Assembly: GCA_034439975.1 (NCBI GenBank)
Contig: JAWXBK010000041.1
Span: forward strand, 5,342-69,341
Source: JAWXBK01 sp034439975
Lineage (GTDB): Bacteria; Pseudomonadota; Alphaproteobacteria; Dongiales; Dongiaceae
Length of the DNA stretch: 64,000 bases
Direction: 5' to 3'
Below are positions 49,555 through 62,044 of the stretch, piece by piece. How positions within the stretch are numbered: the first letter of the stretch is position 1; each line of letters begins with the position of its first letter. The position numbers and the translations under genes were made by a program. Under the pieces are notes generated by a model. It searched no databases. It was not told the origin of the DNA and saw nothing but the letters and a program-made list of their open reading frames with translations.

Positions 49555-50760
49555 TTGCTGCGCCTTGTCCCGATCGTCGGCGCCCTCGCGATCGGCATAT
49601 CCTGTGCGTCGCATGAATTCGCGCGCGCGGAAGAACCGGCAACACTCGAGGCGATCGAGGAGACCATCGAGAGCGAACGCGACCGCGCGGCAACGCTCGA
49701 GCGTGAATCGCAAACACTCGAAGGTGAGCTTGCCGATCTGCGCCAGCAACTGATCGCCGCCGCCGCTGCATCGCAGGATCGCGAAGAAACGCTGAACGCA
49801 CTCGAGAGCCGGATTGTGGAACTCGAAGCGGGTGCGGCCACGCTGGAAGAGGGCCTTGCCGCCGACCGCGCCGGTCAGGCCGCTACGCTTGCGGCCTTGC
49901 AGCGTCTCGCGCTGACGCCACCCGAAGCGAGCCTGTTCGCGCCCGGCGATCCGCTCGATCGCGCGCGCGCCGCCGCTTTGCTCGACCGCATCCAGCCGCT
50001 CTTGGCCGCACGCGCCGCAGCGATGCGCGCCGACCTCGATTCTTTGGCGGCGATGCGCAGCGACATCGCTTTGCAACAGGAAGCTGTGGTCGCCGAAGCC
50101 GAAGCGCTCGCCGCCGAAAACAGCGAACTCGCCGCTCTGGTCGAGCGCATGGAGGGGATGCGCAGCGAAACCGAAGCCGAGCGGCTTGCCGCCGAAGCCC
50201 GGATCGAGACCCTGGCACTCGAAGCCGCCGACCTGCGCGATCTGATGGCAAGGCTGGCGACATTGCCGCCGACCAAACCCGACGAGCCGATGGAGGCCGA
50301 CCCGGCCGATCCGGCCGAACCGACCGCGCTGGCCGCCCTTCCGGCACCGGATCTTCGCCCCTTCCCGAGCGGGCCGGGCGGCCTCGTCCTGCCGGTCCGC
50401 GGCCGGCTCGCGGTCGCCTATGGCGCCGCCACGGCCACCGGCGAGGCCTCCCGCGGCATCGTGATCGAGACGCGGCCGGGCGCGCAGGTCGTCGTGCCGT
50501 TCGACGGGCGGGTCGTCTTTGCGGGACCGTTCCGCGGATATGGGCTAATCTTGATCGTCGAACATAGCGACGGGTATCATTCGCTGTTAGCCGGGCTTGC
50601 GCGCGTCGATGCCAGCGTGGACCAATGGGTTCTCGCGGGCGAGCCGGCCGGCGCGATGGATGCCGAAGCCGGCATCAATCCGCAACTTTATGTCGAACTG
50701 CGCCGCGCAGGCCAGCCGGTGGACCCGGCGCCTTGGCTTGGCACGGTCATCGGCGGATGA
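49555..50760 (+). CDS. EnvC-type murein hydrolase activator (degenerate LytM/M23 domain)
   Basis: About 401 residues from TTG 49555; no ATG fits and the exact start is uncertain. LLRLVPIVGALAIGISCASHEFARAEE is a signal-peptide-like N-terminus (18-residue hydrophobic core). Residues about 25-230 form long coiled coils. The C-terminal LytM fold has VVVPFDGRVVFAGPFRGYG and ILIVEHSDGYHSLLAGL, but the zinc-binding H-x-x-x-D and H-x-H positions are lost, as in EnvC proteins that activate amidases rather than cut peptidoglycan. It lies between gpmI and ctpA, as in other alphaproteobacteria. Confidence 0.9.
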   Translation: MLRLVPIVGALAIGISCASHEFARAEEPATLEAIEETIESERDRAATLERESQTLEGELADLRQQLIAAAAASQDREETLNALESRIVELEAGAATLEEGLAADRAGQAATLAALQRLALTPPEASLFAPGDPLDRARAAALLDRIQPLLAARAAAMRADLDSLAAMRSDIALQQEAVVAEAEALAAENSELAALVERMEGMRSETEAERLAAEARIETLALEAADLRDLMARLATLPPTKPDEPMEADPADPAEPTALAALPAPDLRPFPSGPGGLVLPVRGRLAVAYGAATATGEASRGIVIETRPGAQVVVPFDGRVVFAGPFRGYGLILIVEHSDGYHSLLAGLARVDASVDQWVLAGEPAGAMDAEAGINPQLYVELRRAGQPVDPAPWLGTVIGG

Positions 50761-50819
50761 TCCGCCCGGGCCGATCCAACGACCCTAAAAAACCATGATT
50801 TCGAGGTGATCTCTTGCTG

Positions 50820-52190
50820 ATGAAGCGCATCATTCGCCCGGCCGCCCTTGCGACCCTGCTGCTCGTCTCGGCCAGCGCCGGGACCTTCGCCGCCTCCGAC
50901 AGCTCCGAAACCTATCGGCAACTGAGCCTGTTCGGCGACGTGTTCGAGCGCGTCCGGGCCAGCTATGTCGAAGAGGTATCGGACAAGGAGCTGATCGAGG
51001 CGGCGATCAACGGCATGTTGAGTTCGCTGGATCCGCATTCGAGCTATCTCAGCGCCGAAAGCTTCGACGACATGCAAGTGCAGACGCGTGGCGAATTCGG
51101 TGGCCTCGGCATCGAGGTCACGCTGGAAAACGGCCTGGTTCGCGTCGTGTCGCCGATCGACGACACGCCCGCCTTCCGCGCCGGCATCCAGCCGGGCGAC
51201 TACATTTCGCATCTCGACGGCGAGCCGGTGCTCGGCATGACGCTCGCGGACGCGGTCGAGCGCATGCGTGGCAAGGTCGATACCGAGATCACGCTCACGA
51301 TCCTGCGTGGCGAGACAGAACCCTTCGACGTGACGCTCAAGCGTGCCGTCATCGTCATCGAATCGGTCCGCGGCCGGCTCGAAGGCGATATCGGCTATGT
51401 GCGCGTCACGACGTTCAGCGAGAAGACCGACACCGAATTGCAGGCAACCATCGCCGAACTCACGGAAGAAGCCGGCGGCCAGCTCTCGGGCTTCATTCTC
51501 GATCTGCGCAACAATCCGGGCGGGTTGCTCGACCAGGCGATCGCCATGTCCGACGATTTCCTCGACAAGGGCGAGATCGTCTCGACGCGCGGCCGCGACG
51601 ACGGCAATGCGCAGCGTTTCAACGCCGAAGCGGGCGACGTGCTGAACGGCGTGCCGATGATCGTCCTGATCAACGGCGGCTCGGCCTCGGCCTCCGAGAT
51701 TGTCGCCGGTGCGCTGCAGGATCATCACCGCGCCATCCTTCTCGGCACCCGCACCTTCGGCAAAGGCTCGGTGCAGACCGTCATTCCGTTGCAGGGACAG
51801 GGAGCGATCCGCCTGACAACGGCGCGCTATTACACGCCCTCGGGTCGCTCGATCCAGGCGCTCGGCATCGAACCCGATATCGAAGTGCAGCAAGCCATCG
51901 TCGAGATCGTCGAAGCCGACCAAGACCGCAGCGAAGCCGATCTGCGCGGTGCGCTGCAGAACGAAACGATGGGCGTGACCGAGCCGATCGAGCTCGAAGC
52001 CGAAGAGCTCGACGAACCCGCCGAATCCGAAACGCCCGCCGAAACCGATGACGAAACCGACGCCGAAGAGGACGCGGAGCCCGTGGCGGCGCCGGCGGAA
52101 GAGGCGCCGGAACCGGTCGATTATCAGCTTACCCGTGCGCTCGATCTGTTGCGCGGATTGGCCCTGATAACCGGCCAGGCAACGGAATAG
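50820..52190 (+). CDS. ctpA: S41 family carboxy-terminal processing protease
   Basis: 456 residues from ATG 50820 (a TTG at 50814 is equally near GAGGTGA). A signal peptide ends around TFAAS. A PDZ domain (about 85-165: GLGIEVTLENGLVRVVSPI) precedes the protease fold with DLRNNPGGLL and the catalytic Ser in NGGSASASEIVAGAL, with Lys in GKGSVQT. The C-terminus has a Glu/Pro-rich acidic tail of about 70 residues before a final helical DYQLTRALDLLRG. It is a periplasmic protease that trims secreted or cell-wall proteins and is paired in position with EnvC. Confidence 0.95.
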   Translation: MKRIIRPAALATLLLVSASAGTFAASDSSETYRQLSLFGDVFERVRASYVEEVSDKELIEAAINGMLSSLDPHSSYLSAESFDDMQVQTRGEFGGLGIEVTLENGLVRVVSPIDDTPAFRAGIQPGDYISHLDGEPVLGMTLADAVERMRGKVDTEITLTILRGETEPFDVTLKRAVIVIESVRGRLEGDIGYVRVTTFSEKTDTELQATIAELTEEAGGQLSGFILDLRNNPGGLLDQAIAMSDDFLDKGEIVSTRGRDDGNAQRFNAEAGDVLNGVPMIVLINGGSASASEIVAGALQDHHRAILLGTRTFGKGSVQTVIPLQGQGAIRLTTARYYTPSGRSIQALGIEPDIEVQQAIVEIVEADQDRSEADLRGALQNETMGVTEPIELEAEELDEPAESETPAETDDETDAEEDAEPVAAPAEEAPEPVDYQLTRALDLLRGLALITGQATE

Positions 52191-52239
52191 TTCCCTTGCC
52201 GGCGGCGATCTTCGCAACGCCGGGCCGCTCGCTCCGAGC

Positions 52240-53706
52240 GTGATGCGCGCCGGGACCGTCCTGGCGGGGATGCTCGTCGCCGCGGTCGCGGCATTCCTCA
52301 TATGGTTCGACGCGACCGGTCAGCTGCGACCGTTTCTGTCGACCGCGCCAATGGTGGTGTTCGAACTCGATCCACCCGCCCCGATTCCCGATCCGCAAAT
52401 CGCATCGATTCCGGAACCAGCGGAAGCGGCGCCGGCAGAGCCGGCATCGGGAGCGACAATCGACAGGACTGACGATGCGGCGGTTGAACCGGACGCGACC
52501 ACGGGCGATGCGGCTGCCGGTAGCGGCGTCACGATCGCCGATGCCGTCTCCGCTGCGCTCGAAGCGGCCGGCGAGACCGCCAGCGACACCGACAGCATCG
52601 CGGCCGAGGCGTCGGCCAATTCCGCCGCGGATGTCGCGACCGGATCTGCGGCCGATGTCGCGGCCGACATAGCAACCGGCATAGCAACCGACGCGCCTGC
52701 CGACCCTGCATCGGCCGACCCTGCATCGTCCGATACCGCGATGCTCGACGCGACAACGGAATCGGAAAGCGCGGCGGTCGATGCGGCGAGAACGATGGCA
52801 GCGTCCGACCCGGCCGGTGACGGCTCGAGCGCACCGCCGCCATCCAAGCCGGACGAAGCCGCCGCGCCCGATACCATCGCGCCCGGGAATGTGACCGCCG
52901 ATACTCCAGCATCCAATGCTGCGACGCCCGATGCGGCAACCCAGACCGCTGCGCTGCCCACGATGCCGAGCGGTGCCGAACTACCCTGGCGGCTTTATGC
53001 CAGCGAATTCCCGGTGTCCGATCCGCGGCCGCGCATCGCGATCGTGTTCACCTCGCTCGGGCTCAGCGATGCGGCGGGCGACGCGATCATCGCGAATATG
53101 CCGCCGGGCGTCACGCTCGCGTTCAGCCCCTACAGCCGCAAGCTGACCGATTGGATCGAACGGGCGCGCGAGGACGGCCACGAAGTACTGATCGAGCTGC
53201 CGATGGAGCCGCTCAACTATCCCGACGACGATCCCGGGCCGCTTGCCCTTCTGAGCACGCTGCCGGTGCAGGACAACATCACCCGCATGGACGGCATTCT
53301 CGCGCGGGCGGATGGCGTGGTCGGTGTCGCGGTTCACATGGGCTCGCGCTTCACCACCTCGTCCGAGCTGATGCGCCCGATCCTCGAGGCGCTGGGCGAG
53401 CGCGGCTATCTTTATGTCGACAACGGCGCGGCACCCTTCAGCGTGCTGCCGACGCTCTCGCAGGAGATCGCCGTGCCGATGGCAATCAACAATCACTATA
53501 TCGATCGCGAAGCCTCGCGCATCGCGATCGACGGACGGCTTCAGCAGATCGAACGGATCGCCCGCAGCGAAGGTGCCGCCGTCGCATTCGCCTCGCCCTA
53601 TCCGATTACCATCGAGCGGCTAGCTGCCTGGATTCCGACCCTCGAGGCAAAGGGCTTCGTCCTGGCGCCGATCACCGCCGTCGTCGGACGGCAGCCACTA
53701 CAATGA
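52240..53706 (+). CDS. Divergent polysaccharide deacetylase family protein
   Basis: 488 residues (GTG 52240, or ATG 52243). One N-terminal transmembrane anchor (VLAGMLVAAVAAFLIWF) is followed by a very long Ala/Asp/Thr/Pro-rich linker (about 45-230), probably disordered in the periplasm. The C-terminal DUF610-type domain begins with RPRIAIVFTSLGLSDAAGDAI, with IELPMEPLNYPDDDPGP, VAVHMGSRFTTSSELM and AINNHYIDREAS. It follows ctpA and overlaps rppH by 4 bp, a conserved arrangement in alphaproteobacteria. Catalysis unproven for the family. Confidence 0.9.
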   Translation: MMRAGTVLAGMLVAAVAAFLIWFDATGQLRPFLSTAPMVVFELDPPAPIPDPQIASIPEPAEAAPAEPASGATIDRTDDAAVEPDATTGDAAAGSGVTIADAVSAALEAAGETASDTDSIAAEASANSAADVATGSAADVAADIATGIATDAPADPASADPASSDTAMLDATTESESAAVDAARTMAASDPAGDGSSAPPPSKPDEAAAPDTIAPGNVTADTPASNAATPDAATQTAALPTMPSGAELPWRLYASEFPVSDPRPRIAIVFTSLGLSDAAGDAIIANMPPGVTLAFSPYSRKLTDWIERAREDGHEVLIELPMEPLNYPDDDPGPLALLSTLPVQDNITRMDGILARADGVVGVAVHMGSRFTTSSELMRPILEALGERGYLYVDNGAAPFSVLPTLSQEIAVPMAINNHYIDREASRIAIDGRLQQIERIARSEGAAVAFASPYPITIERLAAWIPTLEAKGFVLAPITAVVGRQPLQ

Positions 53707-54182
53707 GCCGGCTCTATCGCCCCTGCGTCGGCATCATGCTGCTCAACCGCGCCAGCGAGGTGCTGGTCGCGCAACGTCTCGACATGACGAGCCATGCCTG
53801 GCAGATGCCGCAGGGCGGTATCGACCGCGGCGAGACGCCGATCAAGGCAGCCTGGCGCGAGATGCGCGAAGAGATCGGCACCGACAGGGCGTCCCTGCTG
53901 GCCGAAAGCAGAGACTGGCTGCGATACGATCTGCCGGACAATCTCGCCAGTACGCTCTGGGGCGGGCGCTTCCGCGGCCAGGAACAGAAATGGTTCGCCT
54001 TCCGCTTCGAAGGCGACGATTCGGACATCGACATCGCAACCCGGCGGCCCGAGTTCAGCAGCTGGAAATGGGTCAGGATGGCAGAGCTTCCTGCCGTCAT
54101 CGTACCGTTCAAACAGCAGCTCTACCGTGACATCGTGTCCGAGTTCGCCTACCTTGCCCCGGATTCCGGCCCCACGATCTGA
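53703..54182 (+). CDS. rppH: RNA pyrophosphohydrolase
   Basis: 159 residues from ATG 53703. The Nudix box GGIDRGETPIKAAWREMREE plus IG supplies the magnesium-binding glutamates, and YRPCVGIMLLN and QMPQGG are RppH features. It removes pyrophosphate from triphosphorylated RNA 5' ends and starts mRNA decay. Coupled to the deacetylase gene by an ATGA overlap. Confidence 0.96.
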   Translation: MSRLYRPCVGIMLLNRASEVLVAQRLDMTSHAWQMPQGGIDRGETPIKAAWREMREEIGTDRASLLAESRDWLRYDLPDNLASTLWGGRFRGQEQKWFAFRFEGDDSDIDIATRRPEFSSWKWVRMAELPAVIVPFKQQLYRDIVSEFAYLAPDSGPTI

Positions 54183-54199
54183 GCAGCGCGATCTGACGA

Positions 54200-55243
54200 G
54201 TGGAAACGGCGATGGAAACGACCGACGCGAACCAGCTTATCCAGAACGCGATGCGCCATCACAAGGAAGGGCGCCTCGACGACGCGGAAGCGATCTATCG
54301 GAATCTGCTGGTCACGCTGCCGCGCAGCGCGCTCGTTCACAACATGATGGGTGTGCTCGAAGGCCAGCGAAAGAATTATCGCGAGGCAATCCGCTGGCTT
54401 CAGGGCGCGATCCAGATCAACGAAAACATTCCCGATTTCTACGACAATCTCGGCGCCGCGATGGTTTCGGCCGGAAAGATTGCCGACGCGCGCAAACAGT
54501 TCCATCGCGCGCTCGCCCTGCAGCCCTCGCGCGACACCGCGCGCACCCAGCTTGCGCGCACGCTGATGCCGGGCGGCCCCTATACGGATCTGATCGAACG
54601 CCTGCTGCGCTGGCGCACGCCCAAGGTCTATCTCGAGATCGGAATCCGGCAGGGCCGCACGCTCAAGCTGGCGAAGCCGCCCACCCTTGCAATCGGCGTC
54701 GAGCAGAAGCCGGACATTCGCCACCGCTTTGAAGCACCGACGCGGATTTACGAGACCACGCCACTCGAATTTCTGGCTTCCGACCGTCTCGAAAAACTCG
54801 CCGGCCGCAAGCGGTTCGATATCGCCATGATCCGCTCGCCGCGCAGCTTCGAAGAAGCCTATGACACGTTCGCGGCCCTGGAATCGATCGCCGGCAAGGA
54901 TTCCATCGTGATGCTGCACGGCACCTTGCCACCCGATCCGGTCGCCGGCGCGCGCGAACGCAGTTCCAATTTCTGGGTCGGCGATCTCTGGAAGCTGGTA
55001 CCCTGTCTGCTCGAAGCGAGACCGGAGCTCGGCATCTTCACTGTGCCGGTATTCCCGGTGGGCCTCACCTTCGTGACCGGCCTTAAAAAGCGCAACACGC
55101 GGCTCTTCAAGAATCGCGACGCCAATATCGCCGCCTTCGCCGACTGGGAGGTGCCCGAGCCGGACGAATGGAAATCCGCGTTCAATCTCGGTTCGGAAAA
55201 CTGGGCGGCGATCCGCCAGCGTCTCGGTCGCGCCCTCGGCTGA
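54200..55243 (+). CDS. TPR protein with C-terminal methyltransferase-like domain
   Basis: 347 residues (GTG 54200) or 343 (ATG 54212). Residues about 8-125 are three to four TPR units (for example RLDDAEAIYRNLLVTLPRSA and PDFYDNLGAAMVSAGKIADA). From about 140 the sequence changes to YLEIGIRQGRTLKLA, like the Rossmann start of Methyltransf_24-type domains, and FDIAMIRSPRSFEEAYDTF fits its second half. The acidic SAM contacts are weak, so a non-catalytic fold is possible. It lies 17 bp after rppH. Role unknown; TPRs imply a protein partner. Confidence 0.75.
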   Translation: METAMETTDANQLIQNAMRHHKEGRLDDAEAIYRNLLVTLPRSALVHNMMGVLEGQRKNYREAIRWLQGAIQINENIPDFYDNLGAAMVSAGKIADARKQFHRALALQPSRDTARTQLARTLMPGGPYTDLIERLLRWRTPKVYLEIGIRQGRTLKLAKPPTLAIGVEQKPDIRHRFEAPTRIYETTPLEFLASDRLEKLAGRKRFDIAMIRSPRSFEEAYDTFAALESIAGKDSIVMLHGTLPPDPVAGARERSSNFWVGDLWKLVPCLLEARPELGIFTVPVFPVGLTFVTGLKKRNTRLFKNRDANIAAFADWEVPEPDEWKSAFNLGSENWAAIRQRLGRALG

Positions 55244-55261
55244 CGCGGCGGGTTAAGGTCT

Positions 55262-55894
55262 CTAACGCGCCGGCGGCGTCATCAGCGCATCGGGCCGCGC
55301 AAATCCGCGCAGCGCTTCGATCCGCCTGAGCCAGCCGCCGATCGCCGGCCAGCGCGCCGGATCGAGGCCGGCCTCGTCGAGCCAGAACGCATAAGCGCAG
55401 TTTGCGATATCCGCGATCGTCGGACGATTGCCAACCAGCCAGCCATGCTCGGCAAGCCACCCATCGAGCTGACCGAGCGCGCGCTCGGCGCGGCCGGTGG
55501 TGAAGGTGATGATCGCCGGATCGGTCTCGGGGAACCAGCGTCGCAGATAGCGCAGCAAAGCCGGCCCACCCGTCATGCGCTGATTGTCCCAGGCAAGCCA
55601 TTCCTGGATCCGCCAGCGCTCGTCGTCGTCGCGATGGCCGAATGTGCCCAGCGTCTCGGCAAGATAGGCGAGGATCACGCCCGACTGCACAATACGACGC
55701 GCGCCATGCTCGAGCACCGGCACTTCCTGGAAACGGTTGATCGCACGGAAGGCGTCGGTCCGCGACTCGCCTTCCTGCAATGCGACCGGCCGGAACTCGA
55801 ACGGTTCGCGGCTGAGCGCAAGCATCAAGGCAGGTTTGTAGGCATTACCCGAGGTCGCACTGCCATACAGGCGGAAACCGCCGCCTGCCGCCAT
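55262..55894 (-). CDS. Glutathione S-transferase family protein
   Basis: 210 residues. Thioredoxin-like N-terminus: RLYGSATSGNAYKPALML and EVPVLEHGARRIVQSGVILAYLAE, with helical C-terminal domain containing WLVGNRPTIADIANCAYAFWLDEA, the conserved GST N-capping box. A Ser near the N-terminus is the likely glutathione-activating residue. It starts 5 bp after the ferritin-like gene on the same strand, suggesting co-transcription, and converges with the TPR gene. Confidence 0.92.
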   Translation of the reverse strand: MAAGGGFRLYGSATSGNAYKPALMLALSREPFEFRPVALQEGESRTDAFRAINRFQEVPVLEHGARRIVQSGVILAYLAETLGTFGHRDDDERWRIQEWLAWDNQRMTGGPALLRYLRRWFPETDPAIITFTTGRAERALGQLDGWLAEHGWLVGNRPTIADIANCAYAFWLDEAGLDPARWPAIGGWLRRIEALRGFARPDALMTPPAR

Positions 55895-55899
55895 AGGGA

Positions 55900-56724
55900 T
55901 CAGGCTCCGGCGCGAACGAGCCGCTGCTGGCGCGACTTGAGAATGTGCCAGGTCAGCGACGAGACGAACCGGTTGATCCGCCCATGCGGCGGGAAGCCGG
56001 CCGCCTTCAGCAGCATCGCGATGCCGCGCGTCACATGGCGCGGCTGGTAGACGCCATAGGCGCGGCGCGCATAGGCGCGATTGTACCGCCGCCGGTTATA
56101 GGGCTCGCCATCACCGTTGGCGGCATAATAGGCATAAGCGAGCTCGTCGTCTTCGGTCTCGCCGGCGCGCGCGATCGCCACCATCGCGCGGCGTACGCGG
56201 CTGATCTTCTCGCGCTCGAGATAGCGCCGCATATGCGAATAGAACAGTTTGTAATGCCGCAGTTCGTCGGCGGCGATGTTGCGGCAGATTTCCTTCAGCA
56301 CCGGCTCGTCGGTCGATTCCATCAGCGCGGTGTAATAGGAGCTGGTTCCGGTCTCCACGATGCAGCGCGCAACGAGTTCGCCGGTGCGCGAGCCGCGAAC
56401 CGATTCGTCGAGATCGGTGCGGATCTTGAAACCGTCCTTGAAGCGCTCGAAAGATTCCTCGAAGCGGAACGCCGGATCGGCGAGTTCGGCCCAGCGGCCG
56501 AGTGCGCGCCCATGTTGCACTTCTTCCTCGGCCCAGACACGGGCCTCGGCCTGAAATTCAGGATCGTCGTGAAAGACGTTGCAGAGATACGCGGCGTAAT
56601 CGCCGCCATTATACTCGACCAAGGCGGCGGCTTTCATAAGCCGCAGGATCTCGGGATCGACCTTCGAGGGGTCGAACCGCGACCAGGGAATATCGTCGAG
56701 CGTCCAGTGCTTCATGATGCTCAT
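55900..56724 (-). CDS. Ferritin-like domain-containing protein
   Basis: 274 residues from ATG 56724 (GGGGG upstream); ATG 56715 or 56742 are possible. A four-helix bundle with two metal-binding motif halves, EEEVQHGRAL and AADELRHYKLFY, plus single glutamates in ALVEYNGGDY and CIVETGTSSYY, fits a di-iron ferritin-like fold of about residues 20-180. The C-terminal about 90 residues are basic and rich in Arg/Tyr (RRRYNRAYARRAYG). It might oxidise a substrate or handle iron; function unproven. Co-oriented with the GST gene. Confidence 0.85.
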   Translation of the reverse strand: MSIMKHWTLDDIPWSRFDPSKVDPEILRLMKAAALVEYNGGDYAAYLCNVFHDDPEFQAEARVWAEEEVQHGRALGRWAELADPAFRFEESFERFKDGFKIRTDLDESVRGSRTGELVARCIVETGTSSYYTALMESTDEPVLKEICRNIAADELRHYKLFYSHMRRYLEREKISRVRRAMVAIARAGETEDDELAYAYYAANGDGEPYNRRRYNRAYARRAYGVYQPRHVTRGIAMLLKAAGFPPHGRINRFVSSLTWHILKSRQQRLVRAGA

Positions 56725-56867
56725 AACGCCCCCGATCTGCATCGATGAAGGTCCATCATACCCCCTATTGTGGGCATGGCCGCGTTACGGTTCAAGACCG
56801 TCGCGCGCCGCCTAACCCCTTGCTTCCTATAGGGTAACTTTCGGAGCACCGCTGCGCGGTGCGCGGA

Positions 56868-57284
56868 TCAGTACGGGCTGCCGCCGGCCAATGCCGCGAG
56901 TTTCGCTTCGCCGATCTCGATCGACCGCTCGGCCTTGCCCCGTTCGAGGTCGCTCCTGGCCTCGGCCAGATCGTCCTTCCCGTCCGCAATCTGGCGCTCG
57001 GCATCGGCGCGGTCGAGCGCCTCGACCGGCATCGCCTCTTCGGCCAAAACAGTGCAGCGTTCGGGCGTAACTTCAGCCACGCCGCCGGAAACGAAGATGC
57101 GATCGGTCGGCTTGCCGCCGTCGAACACGACGAGAATTCCGGGCCGTACCTGCGAGATCAGCGGCGCATGCGAGGGCAGCACACCGAAATCGCCTTCGGT
57201 GCCCGGCACCACCACCATCTCGACCTCGCGCGAGAGCAGTAGGCGCTCCGGCGAGACCAGTTCGAAGGAAAGAGTGTCGGCCAT
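56868..57284 (-). CDS. atpC: ATP synthase F1 epsilon subunit
   Basis: 138 residues. MADTLSFELVSPERLLLS, GTEGDFGVLPSHAPLIS and the FVSGGVAEV strand are conserved. It is the small central-stalk subunit that regulates rotation. The last gene of the atpHAGDC operon, 66 bp after atpD. A 7-bp GC hairpin (56846-56862) follows the stop but has no T-run. Confidence 0.97.
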   Translation of the reverse strand: MADTLSFELVSPERLLLSREVEMVVVPGTEGDFGVLPSHAPLISQVRPGILVVFDGGKPTDRIFVSGGVAEVTPERCTVLAEEAMPVEALDRADAERQIADGKDDLAEARSDLERGKAERSIEIGEAKLAALAGGSPY

Positions 57285-57350
57285 ACTTGCGTGCTTCCGC
57301 CTTGTGTCATTTTCCGGGCTGTCGCCGACAGCCCGGATATCGATCCGTCT

Positions 57351-58775
<1,425 letters not shown>

Positions 58776-58808
58776 CGGTGGCTCCTTCCTACTGTCCAGT
58801 TCCGTACA

Positions 58809-59693
58809 TCACACAGCTTCGGCGCCGGAGATGATCTCGATCAGCTCCTTGGTGATGTAGGCCTGGCGTGTGCGGTTGTAGTTGATAGTGAGACGATTGA
58901 TCATGTCGCCCGCGTTACGGGTCGCGCTGTCCATCGCGGTCATGCGCGCGCCCTGCTCCGAGGCAGCGTTTTCCAGCATCGCGCGATACACCTGCACCGC
59001 GACGTTGCGCGGCAGCAGGTCGGCGAGAAGATCCTGCTCGTCGGGTTCGTATTCGTAGACGGCGCCGCCGAGATCGGGTCCGGCACTGCTCTCCTCCGGC
59101 ACCGGCAGCGGCATGATCTGCTGCGAGGTGACGAACTGCGTCATCGCCGACTTGAACCGGTTATAGACGATCGTGCAGGCATCGAACTCGCCGGCCATGT
59201 ACATCGTGATCAACGTCTCGGCCACCGCCTGCGCTTCCTCGAACCGCAAGCGCGGCTTGCCGATATCGTCGATGAACCCGACGATCCGCTCGCCCATGTC
59301 GCGACGGAGCTGGTCGCGGCCCTTCCGGCCGATGCAGAAAACCTTGACCTGTTTACCTTCGTCGACGAGCTGTTTGATCAGCTTGCGGCTGCCGCGCACG
59401 ATCGTCGAATTGAAACCGCCGCAGAGACCGCGGTCCGACGTCAGCACGACGACGAGATGGGTTTCGTTGCGCCCGGTGCCGGCCAGCAACGGCGGCGCCC
59501 CGTCCTGCCCGGCGAAACCGGCGGCGAGCGAGGCGAGCATCCGTTCCATGCGTTCGGCATAGGGTCGTGCCGCCTCGGCCTGCTCCTGCGCACGACGCAG
59601 CTTCGCCGCCGCGACCATCTTCATGGCCGAGGTGATCTTCTGCGTCGACTTCACGCTGTTGATGCGGACCCGGAGATCCTTGAGACTCGGCAT
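58809..59693 (-). CDS. atpG: ATP synthase F1 gamma subunit
   Basis: 294 residues. The N-terminal coiled coil MPSLKDLRVRINSVKSTQKIT and the C-terminal NYNRTRQAYITKELIEII form the rotating shaft; SDRGLCGGFNS lies between. Located 44 bp after atpA and 33 bp before atpD. Confidence 0.98.
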   Translation of the reverse strand: MPSLKDLRVRINSVKSTQKITSAMKMVAAAKLRRAQEQAEAARPYAERMERMLASLAAGFAGQDGAPPLLAGTGRNETHLVVVLTSDRGLCGGFNSTIVRGSRKLIKQLVDEGKQVKVFCIGRKGRDQLRRDMGERIVGFIDDIGKPRLRFEEAQAVAETLITMYMAGEFDACTIVYNRFKSAMTQFVTSQQIMPLPVPEESSAGPDLGGAVYEYEPDEQDLLADLLPRNVAVQVYRAMLENAASEQGARMTAMDSATRNAGDMINRLTINYNRTRQAYITKELIEIISGAEAV

Positions 59694-59737
59694 CGCTCTC
59701 TCGCGCTAGGGGTTCGGCCCGACCCGTCAGGTACCGG

Positions 59738-61266
<1,529 letters not shown>

Positions 61267-61267
<1 letters not shown>

Positions 61268-61827
61268 TACCCGTTCCCTTTCATGGCGATTTGCATGCGA
61301 TTGAGCTTGGTTCTGAGCGAGCTGTCGACCATGCGACTGCCCACTTTGACGACGAGCCCGGCGATCAGATCCGGGTCGACCTTGAGATCGATCGAAACGC
61401 GCTGGCCGGCGACGCGACGCAGCGCCTCGACGAGCCGCTTCTGGCTTTCCTCGTCGAGCGGCGTTGCCGACACGACTTCGGCCGTTGTTTCGCCGCGACG
61501 ACGCGCGAGTTCCGCGAGATAGGCATCGATCATCCGCGGCAGCGCGAACAGGCGGCGCTTTTCAGCGACCAGGCCTACGAAGCGGCGGACCAGGTCGCCG
61601 GTGCCGGCGGCATCGAGAATGGCGGCCATCGCGCGGCCCTGTTCGGTGCGTCCGATCACGGGGCTGCGCAGAACGCGGCGAAGATCGTCGCTCGAGGCGA
61701 TCATCGTCCGGATCGATTTGAGATCGTCGGCGACGGCATCGAGCGCCTTCTTTTCGTCCGCAAGATTGAAAAGCGCGGCGGCGTAACGCGTCGCCAGACC
61801 GCCCGAGCCTATGCCCCCGGCTGCCAC
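61267..61827 (-). CDS. atpH: ATP synthase F1 delta subunit
   Basis: 186 residues from GTG 61827, chosen because GGGAGGGG lies upstream; a TTG at 61854 would place that ribosome site inside the gene. LATRYAAALFNLADEKKAL at the N-terminus and VDPDLIAGLVVKVGSRMVDSSLRTKLNRM (split over two motifs near the C-terminus) are conserved. It links the F1 head to the peripheral stalk. First gene of the F1 operon; F0 genes are elsewhere, as usual in alphaproteobacteria. Confidence 0.96.
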
Positions 61828-61894
61828 GTCGGATGACCCCTCCCAAGGACGCAATCCAGAGCCGGTCGAGGCCTGCTAAGATCGCGGAATTACG

Positions 61895-61928
61895 ACAAAA
61901 ACAGCGGCCGGACGTCGCCGTCCGGCCG
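61895..61928 (-). terminator. Terminator between priA and the atp operon
   Basis: On the minus strand, CGGCCGGACG-GCGA-CGTCCGGCCG, a perfect 10-bp stem with a tetraloop, is followed by CTGTTTTTG. It lies about 115 bp after the priA stop and so ends the priA transcript before atpH. Confidence 0.8.
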
Positions 61929-62044
61929 ATGGCGCGCTGATGTAACACAAGCCGGAAAGCCGCGCAACCGCGCCCGGATGTCGCAATCGAGCCTGTCGAT
62001 CCCTGCTAACCCACTCTGTTGAAACGAAGAATTGTGCCAGCCGC

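Noticed and set aside
47768..49801. Extension of the radical SAM frame by about 680 codons upstream
   Set aside because: The extension runs antisense through gpmI; the real start is ATG 47767 with AGGGGG upstream and the correct N-terminal domain.
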